NCBI GenBank assembly: GCA_002310175.1
Contig: DBYG01000048.1
Location: forward strand, 1 to 37,988
Direction: 5' to 3'
DNA from: Bacteroidales bacterium UBA1192
Lineage (GTDB): Bacteria > Bacteroidota > Bacteroidia > Bacteroidales > Bacteroidaceae
Length of the DNA: 37,988 nt
Positions 14,171 to 20,841 of this stretch are shown in pieces. The notes beneath the pieces are model-generated. The model was not told where the DNA came from. It worked only from the letters and a program-made list of their open reading frames with translations, and ran no database searches. Both the position numbers and the translations under genes were made by a program. The first letter of the stretch is position 1; each line of letters starts with the position of its first letter.

Positions 14171-14192
14171 TGTTGGTACAATGTTGGTACAA
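14171..14192. repeat. Tandem 11-bp repeat beside the tRNA-Lys gene
   Basis: TGTTGGTACAA occurs twice in direct tandem (14171-14181 and 14182-14192), and a partial third copy (CTTGGTAAAA) lies at 14201-14210. Short direct repeats beside a tRNA 3' end are typical of tyrosine-recombinase attachment regions. That role is inference, and no integrase is visible in the window. Confidence 0.5.
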
Positions 14193-14204
14193 TTTCTTGT
14201 CTTG

Positions 14205-14244
14205 GTAAAAAATATCGCCCCTACAGAATACCGTAGGAGCGATG
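14205..14244 (-). terminator. Terminator of the tRNA-Lys gene
   Basis: ATCGC (14214-14218) and CCTAC (14220-14224) pair with GTAGG (14233-14237) and GCGAT (14239-14243) with one C-A mismatch. Read on the minus strand the stem is followed by a run of T (14206-14212 region). It starts 6 nt after the mature tRNA 3' end, a typical intrinsic terminator. Confidence 0.7.
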
Positions 14245-14249
14245 TTTAG

Positions 14250-14322
14250 TGATCCGCTCGGGGTTCGAACCCGAGACCCCATCCTTAAAAGGGATGTGCT
14301 CTACCTGCTGAGCTAGCGGATC
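14250..14322 (-). tRNA. tRNA-Lys(UUU)
   Basis: Read on the minus strand, the 73-nt gene folds into a full cloverleaf. The 7-bp acceptor stem GATCCGC/GCGGATC (14316-14322 with 14251-14257) is capped by discriminator A at 14250. The D arm contains AGCTCAGCAGGTAGAGC. The anticodon stem CATCC/GGATG encloses loop CTTTTAA with anticodon TTT. The T arm is CTCGG-GTTCGAA-CCCGAG. CCA is not encoded. A promoter and a terminator flank it. It marks the border between the accessory DNA on the left and core genes on the right, and its 3' end faces the accessory side. Confidence 0.97.
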
Positions 14323-14348
14323 TACCTCTAATTGCTGTTAAGCGGGTG

Positions 14349-14380
14349 CAAAGATAGCCTCTTTTGCGGTAATTGGCAAA
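14349..14380 (-). promoter_or_regulatory. Promoter of tRNA-Lys
   Basis: On the minus strand, TTTG (14377-14380), 20 nt, then TATCTTTG (14349-14356) is a textbook Bacteroidetes promoter. The expected transcription start lies about 20 nt before the mature tRNA 5' end at 14322. Confidence 0.8.
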
Positions 14381-14393
14381 TTTTTTACCTTCT

Positions 14394-15995
14394 TTATTCA
14401 GATAGGCCGTACATTATTAATCCTCCGGTCTGATTCAGTGAGCTTTTTATGTTCAGCGCATTTATGCGGTTTCGGGTTGAATATGCGTAAACGGTGCCTC
14501 CTGAGATATCCAGGGATTGTGTGTCAAGTGAACGGCAGCGTATTTTGGTGCCGTTGACTGAATAGTCCGTGCCTTCCGTGATGACGGTAAGTGTTCCGCC
14601 GGTGATGTCAGTGGCCAGTTCCGTGTTGATTCCCTTGCCTCCGTTGCCTGTGCTGATGAGTGAGAGCGAACCGCCGCTTACGGAGAGGTTCTTCCTGGAT
14701 CTTATGCAGGCTGCGGAAGAGTAGTCATTCTCCTCTTCATCATACATGGGCTCACCGGATGCCAGCAGGATGATGTTTCCGCCTTTGATGCTGATATCGC
14801 CCCAGACATTGAGGCATTTTGATGCGTTTCCGGTTACGGTTGCCGAAACAGCTCCTCCGGTCACGGTCAAGGGACCGGTGGTGGCTATGGCGTGACCTTT
14901 ACCGCCTGTTGTGGAGATTCTGGCATAACCTCCTTCTATACTGACACAGGCGGTGTCGGCATTGGTATAATCAGATACAATCCCGTCATCAACGCATGTC
15001 ATATCCAGGATGCCCCCGAAAAGACTGAACTGTCCCCTGCGGACGGAAACTCCATCCTTGGATGAGTCAATGGTTACGTTTCCTCCATACATGATGAACT
15101 TGTCCTTGGTGTTTATGCCATCCTTGAGCGATGTGATGTTTATGGTGCCGGTATTGGCCCGCAGGCGTATGTAGTCATCGCTGCAGATCCCGTGTCCGCC
15201 CAGCGACTTGATGTTCAGGGTGCCTGTACCGCTGATAAGGAGCTGTCCTTCACTGAATATGGTTCCTTTCTGATCCTCCGATGCGGTTGACGTATATGTG
15301 GAACCGTCACAAAGGGTGTTGACTGTATTCTTGTTGATGAGCAGATAAACCGATTTCCCGGATTGGATGTTTATGGCGGGGCCGTTGGGGTTGGTAAGGT
15401 TCACCCCGTTAAGTGTAAGACAGAATTTCTTGTTGTCGGCATCGCCGTCCTCAGTTATCACCTTAAAGGAGCCGTTGGAACTGCTGCCTTCAAGCAGGTA
15501 TCTCATTTTTCCCTTGGTGGAGAGCACTGTCACATGAGCTCCGGAGGTTTTTACGGTAACTCCGGTAACGGAGCCGGATACAGTCACGCTGTTCCCGTTG
15601 AATGTGAACTTTATGCTGTTCTTGACGGTGAAGTTTTCAATGAAGTCACTGTCATCGGTTGCAGGTTTGGGCTCAGCCACGTTGCTGTACTCCGGATCAG
15701 TGGTGCTGTTTATGGCTTTTATGAAATCCGAGGCTGTCGGGAAATCCGATGCACCCGGGATTGTCCGGTTGAAAGTGATGCTGTCAAGCATTCCCAGACC
15801 GTATGAGGCTGAGCGCTTGCCTTCAAAATGGAAGACTGCGGAGGTCCGGTTACTGTTGAAACCTATGCTGTCTATCACGGCGGTGCTGCTGAGGCGCGTG
15901 ATACCGTCGTTCTGGTGGAAATAGACACTTTTGTGCTGGGCGTTCGCTATGATAGAGAACAGGACGCAGGCGGAAAGCAGGATATAGCGGCGCAT
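14394..15995 (-). CDS. Secreted beta-helix protein, Cthe_2159-like carbohydrate-binding family
   Basis: A 533-residue protein of the Cthe_2159/DUF4353 group. The N-terminus (RRYILLSACVLFSIIANAQ) is a signal peptide. Roughly residues 135-530 are a right-handed beta-helix type repeat with recurring GG, ISG, VTGG and KGIN-like rungs and many Asp/Asn turns (for example DDGIVSDYTNADT and GGKGINTELAT). The characterised Cthe_2159 protein binds acidic pectic polysaccharide and calcium; whether this one does is unknown. ATG 15995 is preferred over the GTG at 15998. It overlaps the stop of the upstream gene by one base, indicating translational coupling. It is the last gene of a three-gene envelope operon with a short sorting-domain protein and a DUF2490 barrel. 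Confidence 0.85.
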   Translation of the reverse strand: MRRYILLSACVLFSIIANAQHKSVYFHQNDGITRLSSTAVIDSIGFNSNRTSAVFHFEGKRSASYGLGMLDSITFNRTIPGASDFPTASDFIKAINSTTDPEYSNVAEPKPATDDSDFIENFTVKNSIKFTFNGNSVTVSGSVTGVTVKTSGAHVTVLSTKGKMRYLLEGSSSNGSFKVITEDGDADNKKFCLTLNGVNLTNPNGPAINIQSGKSVYLLINKNTVNTLCDGSTYTSTASEDQKGTIFSEGQLLISGTGTLNIKSLGGHGICSDDYIRLRANTGTINITSLKDGINTKDKFIMYGGNVTIDSSKDGVSVRRGQFSLFGGILDMTCVDDGIVSDYTNADTACVSIEGGYARISTTGGKGHAIATTGPLTVTGGAVSATVTGNASKCLNVWGDISIKGGNIILLASGEPMYDEEENDYSSAACIRSRKNLSVSGGSLSLISTGNGGKGINTELATDITGGTLTVITEGTDYSVNGTKIRCRSLDTQSLDISGGTVYAYSTRNRINALNIKSSLNQTGGLIMYGLSE

Positions 15996-16390
15996 CACTT
16001 TATGATTTTGATGGTCTTGCCGCCTGAACGCAGCAGATATATACCTTTGGGCAGATCCTCCATGATGGATTCCGCTGGGGCTGACACCTCATTCACGATG
16101 ATTCTGCCGCTCAAGTCATAGACTGAAACCGGAAGCGCGGCATCGGAAGTGATCCCATCTACGGCAGTGTTGTCAGAGAACAGCATCTTGCTGATGGATG
16201 AGAGGATATAGCTTGTGGCGGATCCGTCATTGAGAGTGGCTACAAGGTTGCCCTGTTCAAAGGTCAGCTTGCGCAGATTGTCCAGGTTGAGGCTCTGTTC
16301 TTTCCCGTCCTTGTCACGTATGAGGAGGTCCTGGCTGAATGCAGGCATAGCCAGAAGTGCAACAAATAGGATGAGTAGCAGTTTTTTCAT
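15995..16390 (-). CDS. Short exported protein with a type IX-type C-terminal sorting domain
   Basis: A 131-residue protein with a clear signal peptide (MKKLLLILFVALLAMPAFSQ). The first half (DLLIRDKDGKEQSLNLDNLR) resembles the N-terminal DKDG/NLRKLTF segment seen in many Bacteroidales secreted proteins. The second half is a compact type A sorting-like domain: VYDLSGRIIVNE, then LPKGIYLLRSGGKTIKIIK, the usual end of type IX secretion cargo. There is almost nothing between the signal peptide and the sorting region, so it may have lost its cargo domain or serve as an anchor for a partner. It lies 19 nt after the DUF2490 gene and overlaps the next gene by one base. Confidence 0.8.
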   Translation of the reverse strand: MKKLLLILFVALLAMPAFSQDLLIRDKDGKEQSLNLDNLRKLTFEQGNLVATLNDGSATSYILSSISKMLFSDNTAVDGITSDAALPVSVYDLSGRIIVNEVSAPAESIMEDLPKGIYLLRSGGKTIKIIK

Positions 16391-16409
16391 ATAGTCTGTT
16401 TTTGTTGTT

Positions 16410-17297
16410 TCATAAACTGAGTTTGTAGCTGATGCTTATCACTGAACCGGCAGGTTCGTCATCGTCATTGTGGTCCTGCCTGAGATAGGCTGCCTGGAAA
16501 TAGTGCTTCTTGGCTATGTTGAACTCAAACCCGGCAGTAAGACGGGTCTTGGCAAGAGTCCACTCCTTGTCTATCCTGTTGAAGAACTCCATGGATACGA
16601 ACGGATCGAATTTCCAGTGCGGGATGTTATAGTCAACACCTATCCTGGAGCGCAGGACATGCTTGTCGGATCCGCCTTTCCATACCGTAACCATGTTGTC
16701 CGTGTCAGGCTCCCTGACCTGCACGAAGTCCTCGGCCTCCGGGTCATATTTCTCCACTATCCCTCCGAAACGATAGACCCGCCTGTCAGTCTGGACGCTG
16801 TCAGACCAGGTGTACTGATAACTCTCCCTTAACGAGAACTTGAACCGGGACACCTCATAAGATGCCTGCAGGGAGGCCGTGAGACGGTGCCTGTTCTCGT
16901 AATAAGAGTATGTATGGTTGAAGTCATGGCTGCCGTCCAGATAGTATTGGGGTGAGTGTCCGTCCGCTATGTCAAGGGAATCACCCTTGTATTTGACGGA
17001 CTCGGGGTTCAACACCCTTATGAACTTGTACCCTGCGGCTGCCTTGACATTGAAGGATTTGTCATTGGTGCGGAACAGGCGCGTGCTTAACGACAATCCT
17101 GTGCTCCAGCGGTCAAAAGACTTGAAATCATCAGTGAGACGATACTCGGCTTCAACATCCAGGTCCGTACCCTTAACAATCTTCTTCTCCACTCCGGCGC
17201 TTGTCCAAAGTCCGAATACATCCTGACTGTAAACGGATGGGGAAAGTGTCAGGGCGGTTATCACTGCTGCCGGGAAGAATAAAAGGTTCTTTCTCAT
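16410..17297 (-). CDS. DUF2490 outer-membrane beta-barrel protein
   Basis: A 295-residue protein with a signal peptide (RKNLLFFPAAVITALTLSPS). The rest consists of alternating amphipathic strands with aromatic girdles: FGLWTSAGVEKKIVKG, LDVEAEYRLTDDF, FSLRESYQYTW, FDPFVSMEFFNRI and HYFQAAYLRQDHN. It ends in an aromatic/aliphatic strand (GSVISISYKLSL), as outer-membrane barrels do. DUF2490 proteins are common in Bacteroidetes and of unknown function. It is the first gene of the operon running to 14394, behind a TAATTTTG element at 17338-17345. Confidence 0.85.
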   Translation of the reverse strand: MRKNLLFFPAAVITALTLSPSVYSQDVFGLWTSAGVEKKIVKGTDLDVEAEYRLTDDFKSFDRWSTGLSLSTRLFRTNDKSFNVKAAAGYKFIRVLNPESVKYKGDSLDIADGHSPQYYLDGSHDFNHTYSYYENRHRLTASLQASYEVSRFKFSLRESYQYTWSDSVQTDRRVYRFGGIVEKYDPEAEDFVQVREPDTDNMVTVWKGGSDKHVLRSRIGVDYNIPHWKFDPFVSMEFFNRIDKEWTLAKTRLTAGFEFNIAKKHYFQAAYLRQDHNDDDEPAGSVISISYKLSL

Positions 17298-17337
17298 ATT
17301 AGGTGCTCTGAAGGTCGGAGTATCCAGGTTTCGGAAG

Positions 17338-17345
17338 CAAAATTA
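17338..17345 (-). promoter_or_regulatory. -7 element of the DUF2490 operon
   Basis: TAATTTTG on the minus strand matches TAnnTTTG and lies 40 nt before the ATG at 17297. The upstream half-site is weak. It is divergent from the frr promoter in the same 132-bp gap. Confidence 0.45.
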
Positions 17346-17363
17346 GTAATAAATATGATGTAA

Positions 17364-17397
17364 TTTGCTGAAAACATATCAAAATAGCTTATCTTTG
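17364..17397 (+). promoter_or_regulatory. Promoter of frr-rsgA
   Basis: TTTG (17364-17367), 22 nt, TATCTTTG (17390-17397). The -7 box is exact and lies 32 nt before the frr ATG at 17430. The spacer is slightly longer than the usual 19-21 nt. Confidence 0.6.
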
Positions 17398-17429
17398 CTT
17401 TTACAGAACAAAAACCACAGTAATACTAT

Positions 17430-17990
17430 ATGTTTGATGTAAACAAATGCCTCAATGAGGCGGAAGAACTGATGGAGATGGCCATCATGCATCTGGAAGA
17501 TGAGTTTGCACATATCCGTGCCGGCAAGGCGAACGTACGTATCCTGGATGATATCCGTGTGGACTCGTACGGCTCTATGGTCGCTCTGAACAATGTGGCT
17601 GCCCTTTCCACTCCGGATGCCCGCACGATTGCCATACGTCCTTGGGACAAGAACATGCTCAAGGTAATAGAGAAGGCCATAATAGATTCATCGGTCGGTA
17701 TCATGCCTACCAACAACGGCGAGATAATCCGGCTGGCCATCCCGCCTCTGACTGAGGAGCGTCGCCGTGATCTGGTCAAGCAGAGCGGAAAGGTTACCGA
17801 GAGCACAAAGGTGTCTGTCCGTAACGCACGCCGTGAAACTATAGATACTCTCAAGAAGGCACAGAAGGACGGTCTGCCTGAGGATGCGGAGAAGGATGCC
17901 GAGGAGAAACTGCAGAAACTGCATGACAAGTACATCAGGAAGGCCGATGAACTCTTTGCCGAAAAGGAGAAGGAGATTATGACCGTGTAA
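17430..17990 (+). CDS. frr: Ribosome recycling factor
   Basis: The 186-residue product has the normal family length and sequence throughout. It opens with a helix (CLNEAEELMEMAIMHLEDEF) and the conserved HIRAGKANVRILDDIRVDSYG. The central domain is SIGIMP-like (SVGIMPTNNGEIIRLAIPPL), then TEERRRDLVKQ and the helix-rich VRNARRETID region. RRF, with EF-G, splits post-termination ribosomes. It is followed after 6 nt by rsgA, another ribosome-related gene, suggesting a shared transcript. Confidence 0.98.
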   Translation: MFDVNKCLNEAEELMEMAIMHLEDEFAHIRAGKANVRILDDIRVDSYGSMVALNNVAALSTPDARTIAIRPWDKNMLKVIEKAIIDSSVGIMPTNNGEIIRLAIPPLTEERRRDLVKQSGKVTESTKVSVRNARRETIDTLKKAQKDGLPEDAEKDAEEKLQKLHDKYIRKADELFAEKEKEIMTV

Positions 17991-17996
17991 CTGCCG

Positions 17997-18932
17997 ATGC
18001 GCGGATTGGTTATTCGTAATACTGGCAGCAGCTACTTGGTGCGGACCGATGACGGACGGGACCAGGAGTGCCGCATTAAGGGAACGTTCCGCATCAAGGG
18101 CATAAAAAGCACCAACCCCGTAGCAGTAGGGGACTATGTGGATTTTGCTCCGGCACGCGAGGGAGAGCCGGCGTATATCACAAGCATAGAGGAACGCCGC
18201 AACTATATTGTCAGGCGTTCCTCCAATCTTTCCAAACAGTCACATATACTGGCTTCCAATCTGGACCAATGCCTGCTGGTGGTCACAATCAGTCATCCCG
18301 TTACTTCCACGGTATTCATAGACCGCTTCCTGGCATCGGCTTGGGCTTACAGGGTGCCGGTAATCCTGGTCTTCAATAAGTCAGACCTGCTTACCGGAGA
18401 GGATAGGATTACGGCCGATGAGCTTATCACGCTGTACCGCTCCATAGGATACGGATGTGTGGAGTGCGATTCCCTGCACGGAGTGGGCGTGGATGATGTC
18501 CGCCGTCTTCTTAAGGATAAGGTCTCACTTATAGCCGGCAACTCCGGAGTGGGCAAGAGCACTCTTGTGAACAGTATTCTGCCGGAACTTAACCAGCGTA
18601 CCGGTGAGATATCGGAGAAACATGATACCGGTATGCACACCACCACATTTTCCGAGATGTTTGCTCTGCCTGACGGCGGCTGGATTATAGATACTCCGGG
18701 TATCAAGGGATTCGGCACATTCGATATGGAGCACGAGGAGATAAGCCACTATTTCCCTGAGATTTTCAAGTACTCGGCCCAGTGCCGTTACGGCAACTGC
18801 ATGCATACCACCGAGCCCGACTGCGCCGTTAAGCTCGCGGTGGAATCGGGAAAAATCCATCTTTCCCGCTACACAAGCTATCTCAGTATGCTGGACGACG
18901 AAACTGAGGACAAATACCGCAAGGAGAATTGA
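17997..18932 (+). CDS. rsgA: Ribosome small-subunit-dependent GTPase RsgA
   Basis: A 311-residue circularly permuted GTPase that checks late 30S subunit assembly. An N-terminal OB-fold (residues about 1-70, with DYVDFAPAREGEPAYI) precedes the G domain. The motif order is permuted: NKSDLL (G4, about 127-132) comes before the P-loop GNSGVGKST (about 181-189) and DTPGIKGFG (G3). The C-terminal zinc-binding region CRYGNCMHTTEPDC carries the Cys/His ligands. The start ATG lies 6 nt after frr. The stop codon lies inside a perfect 18-bp palindrome (18927-18944). Confidence 0.97.
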   Translation: MRGLVIRNTGSSYLVRTDDGRDQECRIKGTFRIKGIKSTNPVAVGDYVDFAPAREGEPAYITSIEERRNYIVRRSSNLSKQSHILASNLDQCLLVVTISHPVTSTVFIDRFLASAWAYRVPVILVFNKSDLLTGEDRITADELITLYRSIGYGCVECDSLHGVGVDDVRRLLKDKVSLIAGNSGVGKSTLVNSILPELNQRTGEISEKHDTGMHTTTFSEMFALPDGGWIIDTPGIKGFGTFDMEHEEISHYFPEIFKYSAQCRYGNCMHTTEPDCAVKLAVESGKIHLSRYTSYLSMLDDETEDKYRKEN

Positions 18933-18954
18933 GAATTCTCAATTCCCAATTCTC
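18924..18954. terminator. Palindromic hairpin between rsgA and tadA
   Basis: AATTGAGAATTCTCAATT (18927-18944) is a perfect 18-bp palindrome, and GAGAATTG (18924-18931) can alternatively pair with CAATTCTC (18947-18954). It spans the rsgA stop codon and lies before the stop of the convergent tadA gene at 18959. It probably serves as a two-way terminator, or is a short dispersed repeat. Confidence 0.5.
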
Positions 18955-18958
18955 AGTT

Positions 18959-19402
18959 TTATCTGCGCTTTCTGAAAAATTCCTGAACTATTTCCGCACA
19001 TTCATCGGCCATGATGCCGCTTGTGACTGCGGTCTTTGGATGGAGCGCATTCGGAGCAAAGAGGGTGTAGCCGTGTTTGGGGTCCGATGCGCCATAGACC
19101 AGACGCTGCAGCTGTGACCAGCCGATGGCGCCGGCGCACATCACGCAGGGCTCAAGCGTTACATATAGGGTGCACTGGTCCAGATACTTTCCGCTCAGAT
19201 ATGAGGCGGCGGCTGTTATGGCCTGCATCTCGGCATGGGCGGTGACATCGGTCAGGGTCTCGGTCAGGTTGTGGGCGCGGGCTATTACCGTTCCCTTGCA
19301 GACCACTACGGCGCCTACGGGTATCTCTTCCCGGGAGGCGGCTGCGGCAGCCTCATCGAGCGCCATCTTCATGAACTTTATGTCCAGCTCATCCTGTGTC
19401 AT
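18959..19402 (-). CDS. tadA: tRNA-specific adenosine deaminase
   Basis: A 147-residue zinc deaminase of the TadA family, which converts A34 of tRNA-Arg(ACG) to inosine. The zinc site is complete: HAE (H56, catalytic E58) and PCVMC (C86, C89). EIPVGAVVV and HNLTETLTDVTAHAEM are typical of the family. It converges with rsgA across a palindrome. Its start overlaps the stop of the upstream 68-residue gene by 4 nt (19399-19402), so the two are probably translated together. Confidence 0.96.
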   Translation of the reverse strand: MTQDELDIKFMKMALDEAAAAASREEIPVGAVVVCKGTVIARAHNLTETLTDVTAHAEMQAITAAASYLSGKYLDQCTLYVTLEPCVMCAGAIGWSQLQRLVYGASDPKHGYTLFAPNALHPKTAVTSGIMADECAEIVQEFFRKRR

Positions 19403-19605
19403 CGTCGCATCTCCTGCTCGTTGAACAGGGTGGGATAATCCTGATCCAGGTTCTTGATGATGAAAGTGATGAGAGTCTCTCTCATCCAGCGGCTACGGTT
19501 ACGTATCTTGTATTTACGCAGATAATTCTCAATCATCTGCCTTTCATCCGGATTGACCAGGAAACTGTAGCGCTCCTTTCTTGTTTGGGTACCCTTTTTC
19601 TCCAT
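19399..19605 (-). CDS. Small basic protein, ribbon-helix-helix-like
   Basis: The 68-residue product begins MEKKGTQTRKERYSF. The strand RYSFLVNPDERQMIENYL, followed by a helix, a turn and the helix RSRWMRETLITFIIKNL, resembles a single ribbon-helix-helix fold, as in small DNA-binding proteins. This is a shape-based guess, as I do not recognise the family with certainty. The Arg/Lys-rich N-terminus suits nucleic-acid binding. It overlaps tadA by 4 nt, and this pairing appears to be kept in related genomes (from memory, unverified). Confidence 0.65.
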   Translation of the reverse strand: MEKKGTQTRKERYSFLVNPDERQMIENYLRKYKIRNRSRWMRETLITFIIKNLDQDYPTLFNEQEMRR

Positions 19606-19653
19606 ATGCGGTACGAAATCGGTACGAAGATATTAAAATAATCAGAATCTGAC

Positions 19654-19661
19654 TAATTTTG
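19654..19661 (+). promoter_or_regulatory. -7 element upstream of yraN-birA
   Basis: TAATTTTG matches TAnnTTTG and lies 20 nt before the ATG at 19682. No TTTG at the expected distance is evident upstream, so the call is partial. Confidence 0.4.
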
Positions 19662-19681
19662 CACTATAAACACTGACATTC

Positions 19682-20047
19682 ATGGCAAAACACCTGATCT
19701 TAGGGCGTGAAGGCGAGGATATAGCCGCCCGGTATCTTGAGGAACATGGCTATACCGTACTGGACCGGAACTGGCGAAGCGGCCACAAGGAGCTGGACCT
19801 GATAGTGACCGACGGCAATACGCTGGTTTTTGTGGAGGTCAAGACACGTACCAGCACGGAGTATGGTGACCCGTGGACATTTGTGGATGACCGCAAGATA
19901 AGACGTATAGTCAATTCGGCCGATGCGTATATCAGATTCAGGCAGGTTGATATGGATGTCAGGTTTGATATAGTTTCCATCAGCATAGAGGATGGGGATT
20001 TTAAGGTAGAACATATAGAGCAGGCGTTTTTTCCGCCGGTGGAGTGA
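19682..20047 (+). CDS. YraN family (UPF0102) nuclease-fold protein
   Basis: A 121-residue protein with the UPF0102 signature: GREGEDIAARYLEEHGY, then the PD-(D/E)XK-like core with RSGHKELDLIVTDGNTLVFVEVKTRT, containing E, D and E-x-K. The fold resembles Holliday-junction resolvases and restriction-type nucleases, but the family's cellular role is unsettled. The stop TGA overlaps the ATG of birA by one base (TGATG), so the two genes are coupled. Confidence 0.92.
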   Translation: MAKHLILGREGEDIAARYLEEHGYTVLDRNWRSGHKELDLIVTDGNTLVFVEVKTRTSTEYGDPWTFVDDRKIRRIVNSADAYIRFRQVDMDVRFDIVSISIEDGDFKVEHIEQAFFPPVE

Positions 20048-20841
20048 TGAGTAAGATAAAATGGCACAGGAGTGACAGCATAGGTTCCACAAACACCTAT
20101 CTGCGTGAGCTGAAAGGGGGTGACCCGGATTTTGATTATGAGGTTGCGGTGGCCGATTTCCAGACGGCAGGTCGCGGACAGAAGGGTAACACCTGGGAGT
20201 CTGAGCAGGGCAAGAACCTGCTGTTCAGCATTCTGGCTCACCCTAAGGGGATAGAGGTCCGGGAGCAGTTCTACATCTCGGAGGCTATTGCACTGGCGGT
20301 ATCGGACGCCGTCATTGCGGCAGCGGGACCGGAGTATGCCGCCGGATTCTCAGTAAAATGGTCCAATGACATATATTATAAGGACTACAAGATGGCCGGC
20401 ATCCTGATAGAGAACACCCTGCAGGGCAGTTCAATCATGGACACTGTGGTGGGTGTGGGCTTAGATGTGAATCAGGAGGTGTTCCTGAGCGATGCCCCCA
20501 ACCCGATATCGCTCAAGAACATTACCGGTCGTGATTATGACCGTGATTCCTTACTGAATGATATCATAGAACGTTTCATAGGCTATATGGAACTTGGTAC
20601 ACCCAGTGAGCGGGACGGTGTGGATGAAGTTTACCGCAGCCGTCTGTACCGCCGCGAAGGGTACCATAAGTTCCGTGATGCACAAGGAGAGTTCGAGGCC
20701 TGCATAGAGGGCATCCGCCCCGATGGCTGCCTGATGCTCCAGACCCGCGGCGGTGATCATCGGGTCTATGAATTCAAGCAGGTTCAGTTTGTGTTAGACC
20801 TTAAAAGTCATCCTCATCATCCAGGAGAGCCCGTCCGTTGA
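20047..20841 (+). CDS. birA: Biotin--[acetyl-CoA-carboxylase] ligase
   Basis: A 264-residue enzyme that activates biotin as biotinyl-AMP and transfers it to a lysine of biotin carboxyl carrier proteins. SIGSTNTYLR (11-20) and TAGRGQKGNTW (40-50) are the biotin/ATP-binding signatures. WSNDIYYKDYKMAGILIE carries the conserved ligase lysines. The N-terminal winged helix of E. coli BirA is absent, so it is a stand-alone ligase and not a repressor. I take the ATG at 20047 over the GTG at 20044. The last 41 nt overlap the 3' end of the convergent DUF4419 gene. Confidence 0.95.
   Translation: MSKIKWHRSDSIGSTNTYLRELKGGDPDFDYEVAVADFQTAGRGQKGNTWESEQGKNLLFSILAHPKGIEVREQFYISEAIALAVSDAVIAAAGPEYAAGFSVKWSNDIYYKDYKMAGILIENTLQGSSIMDTVVGVGLDVNQEVFLSDAPNPISLKNITGRDYDRDSLLNDIIERFIGYMELGTPSERDGVDEVYRSRLYRREGYHKFRDAQGEFEACIEGIRPDGCLMLQTRGGDHRVYEFKQVQFVLDLKSHPHHPGEPVR

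Noticed and set aside
14171..14210. CRISPR-like repeat
   Set aside because: Only two tandem copies with no spacers, so this is a short direct repeat and not an array.
15363..17226. Plus-strand ORFs of 85-147 residues
   Set aside because: They lie antisense to the DUF2490, sorting-domain and beta-helix genes, which have signal peptides and family motifs.
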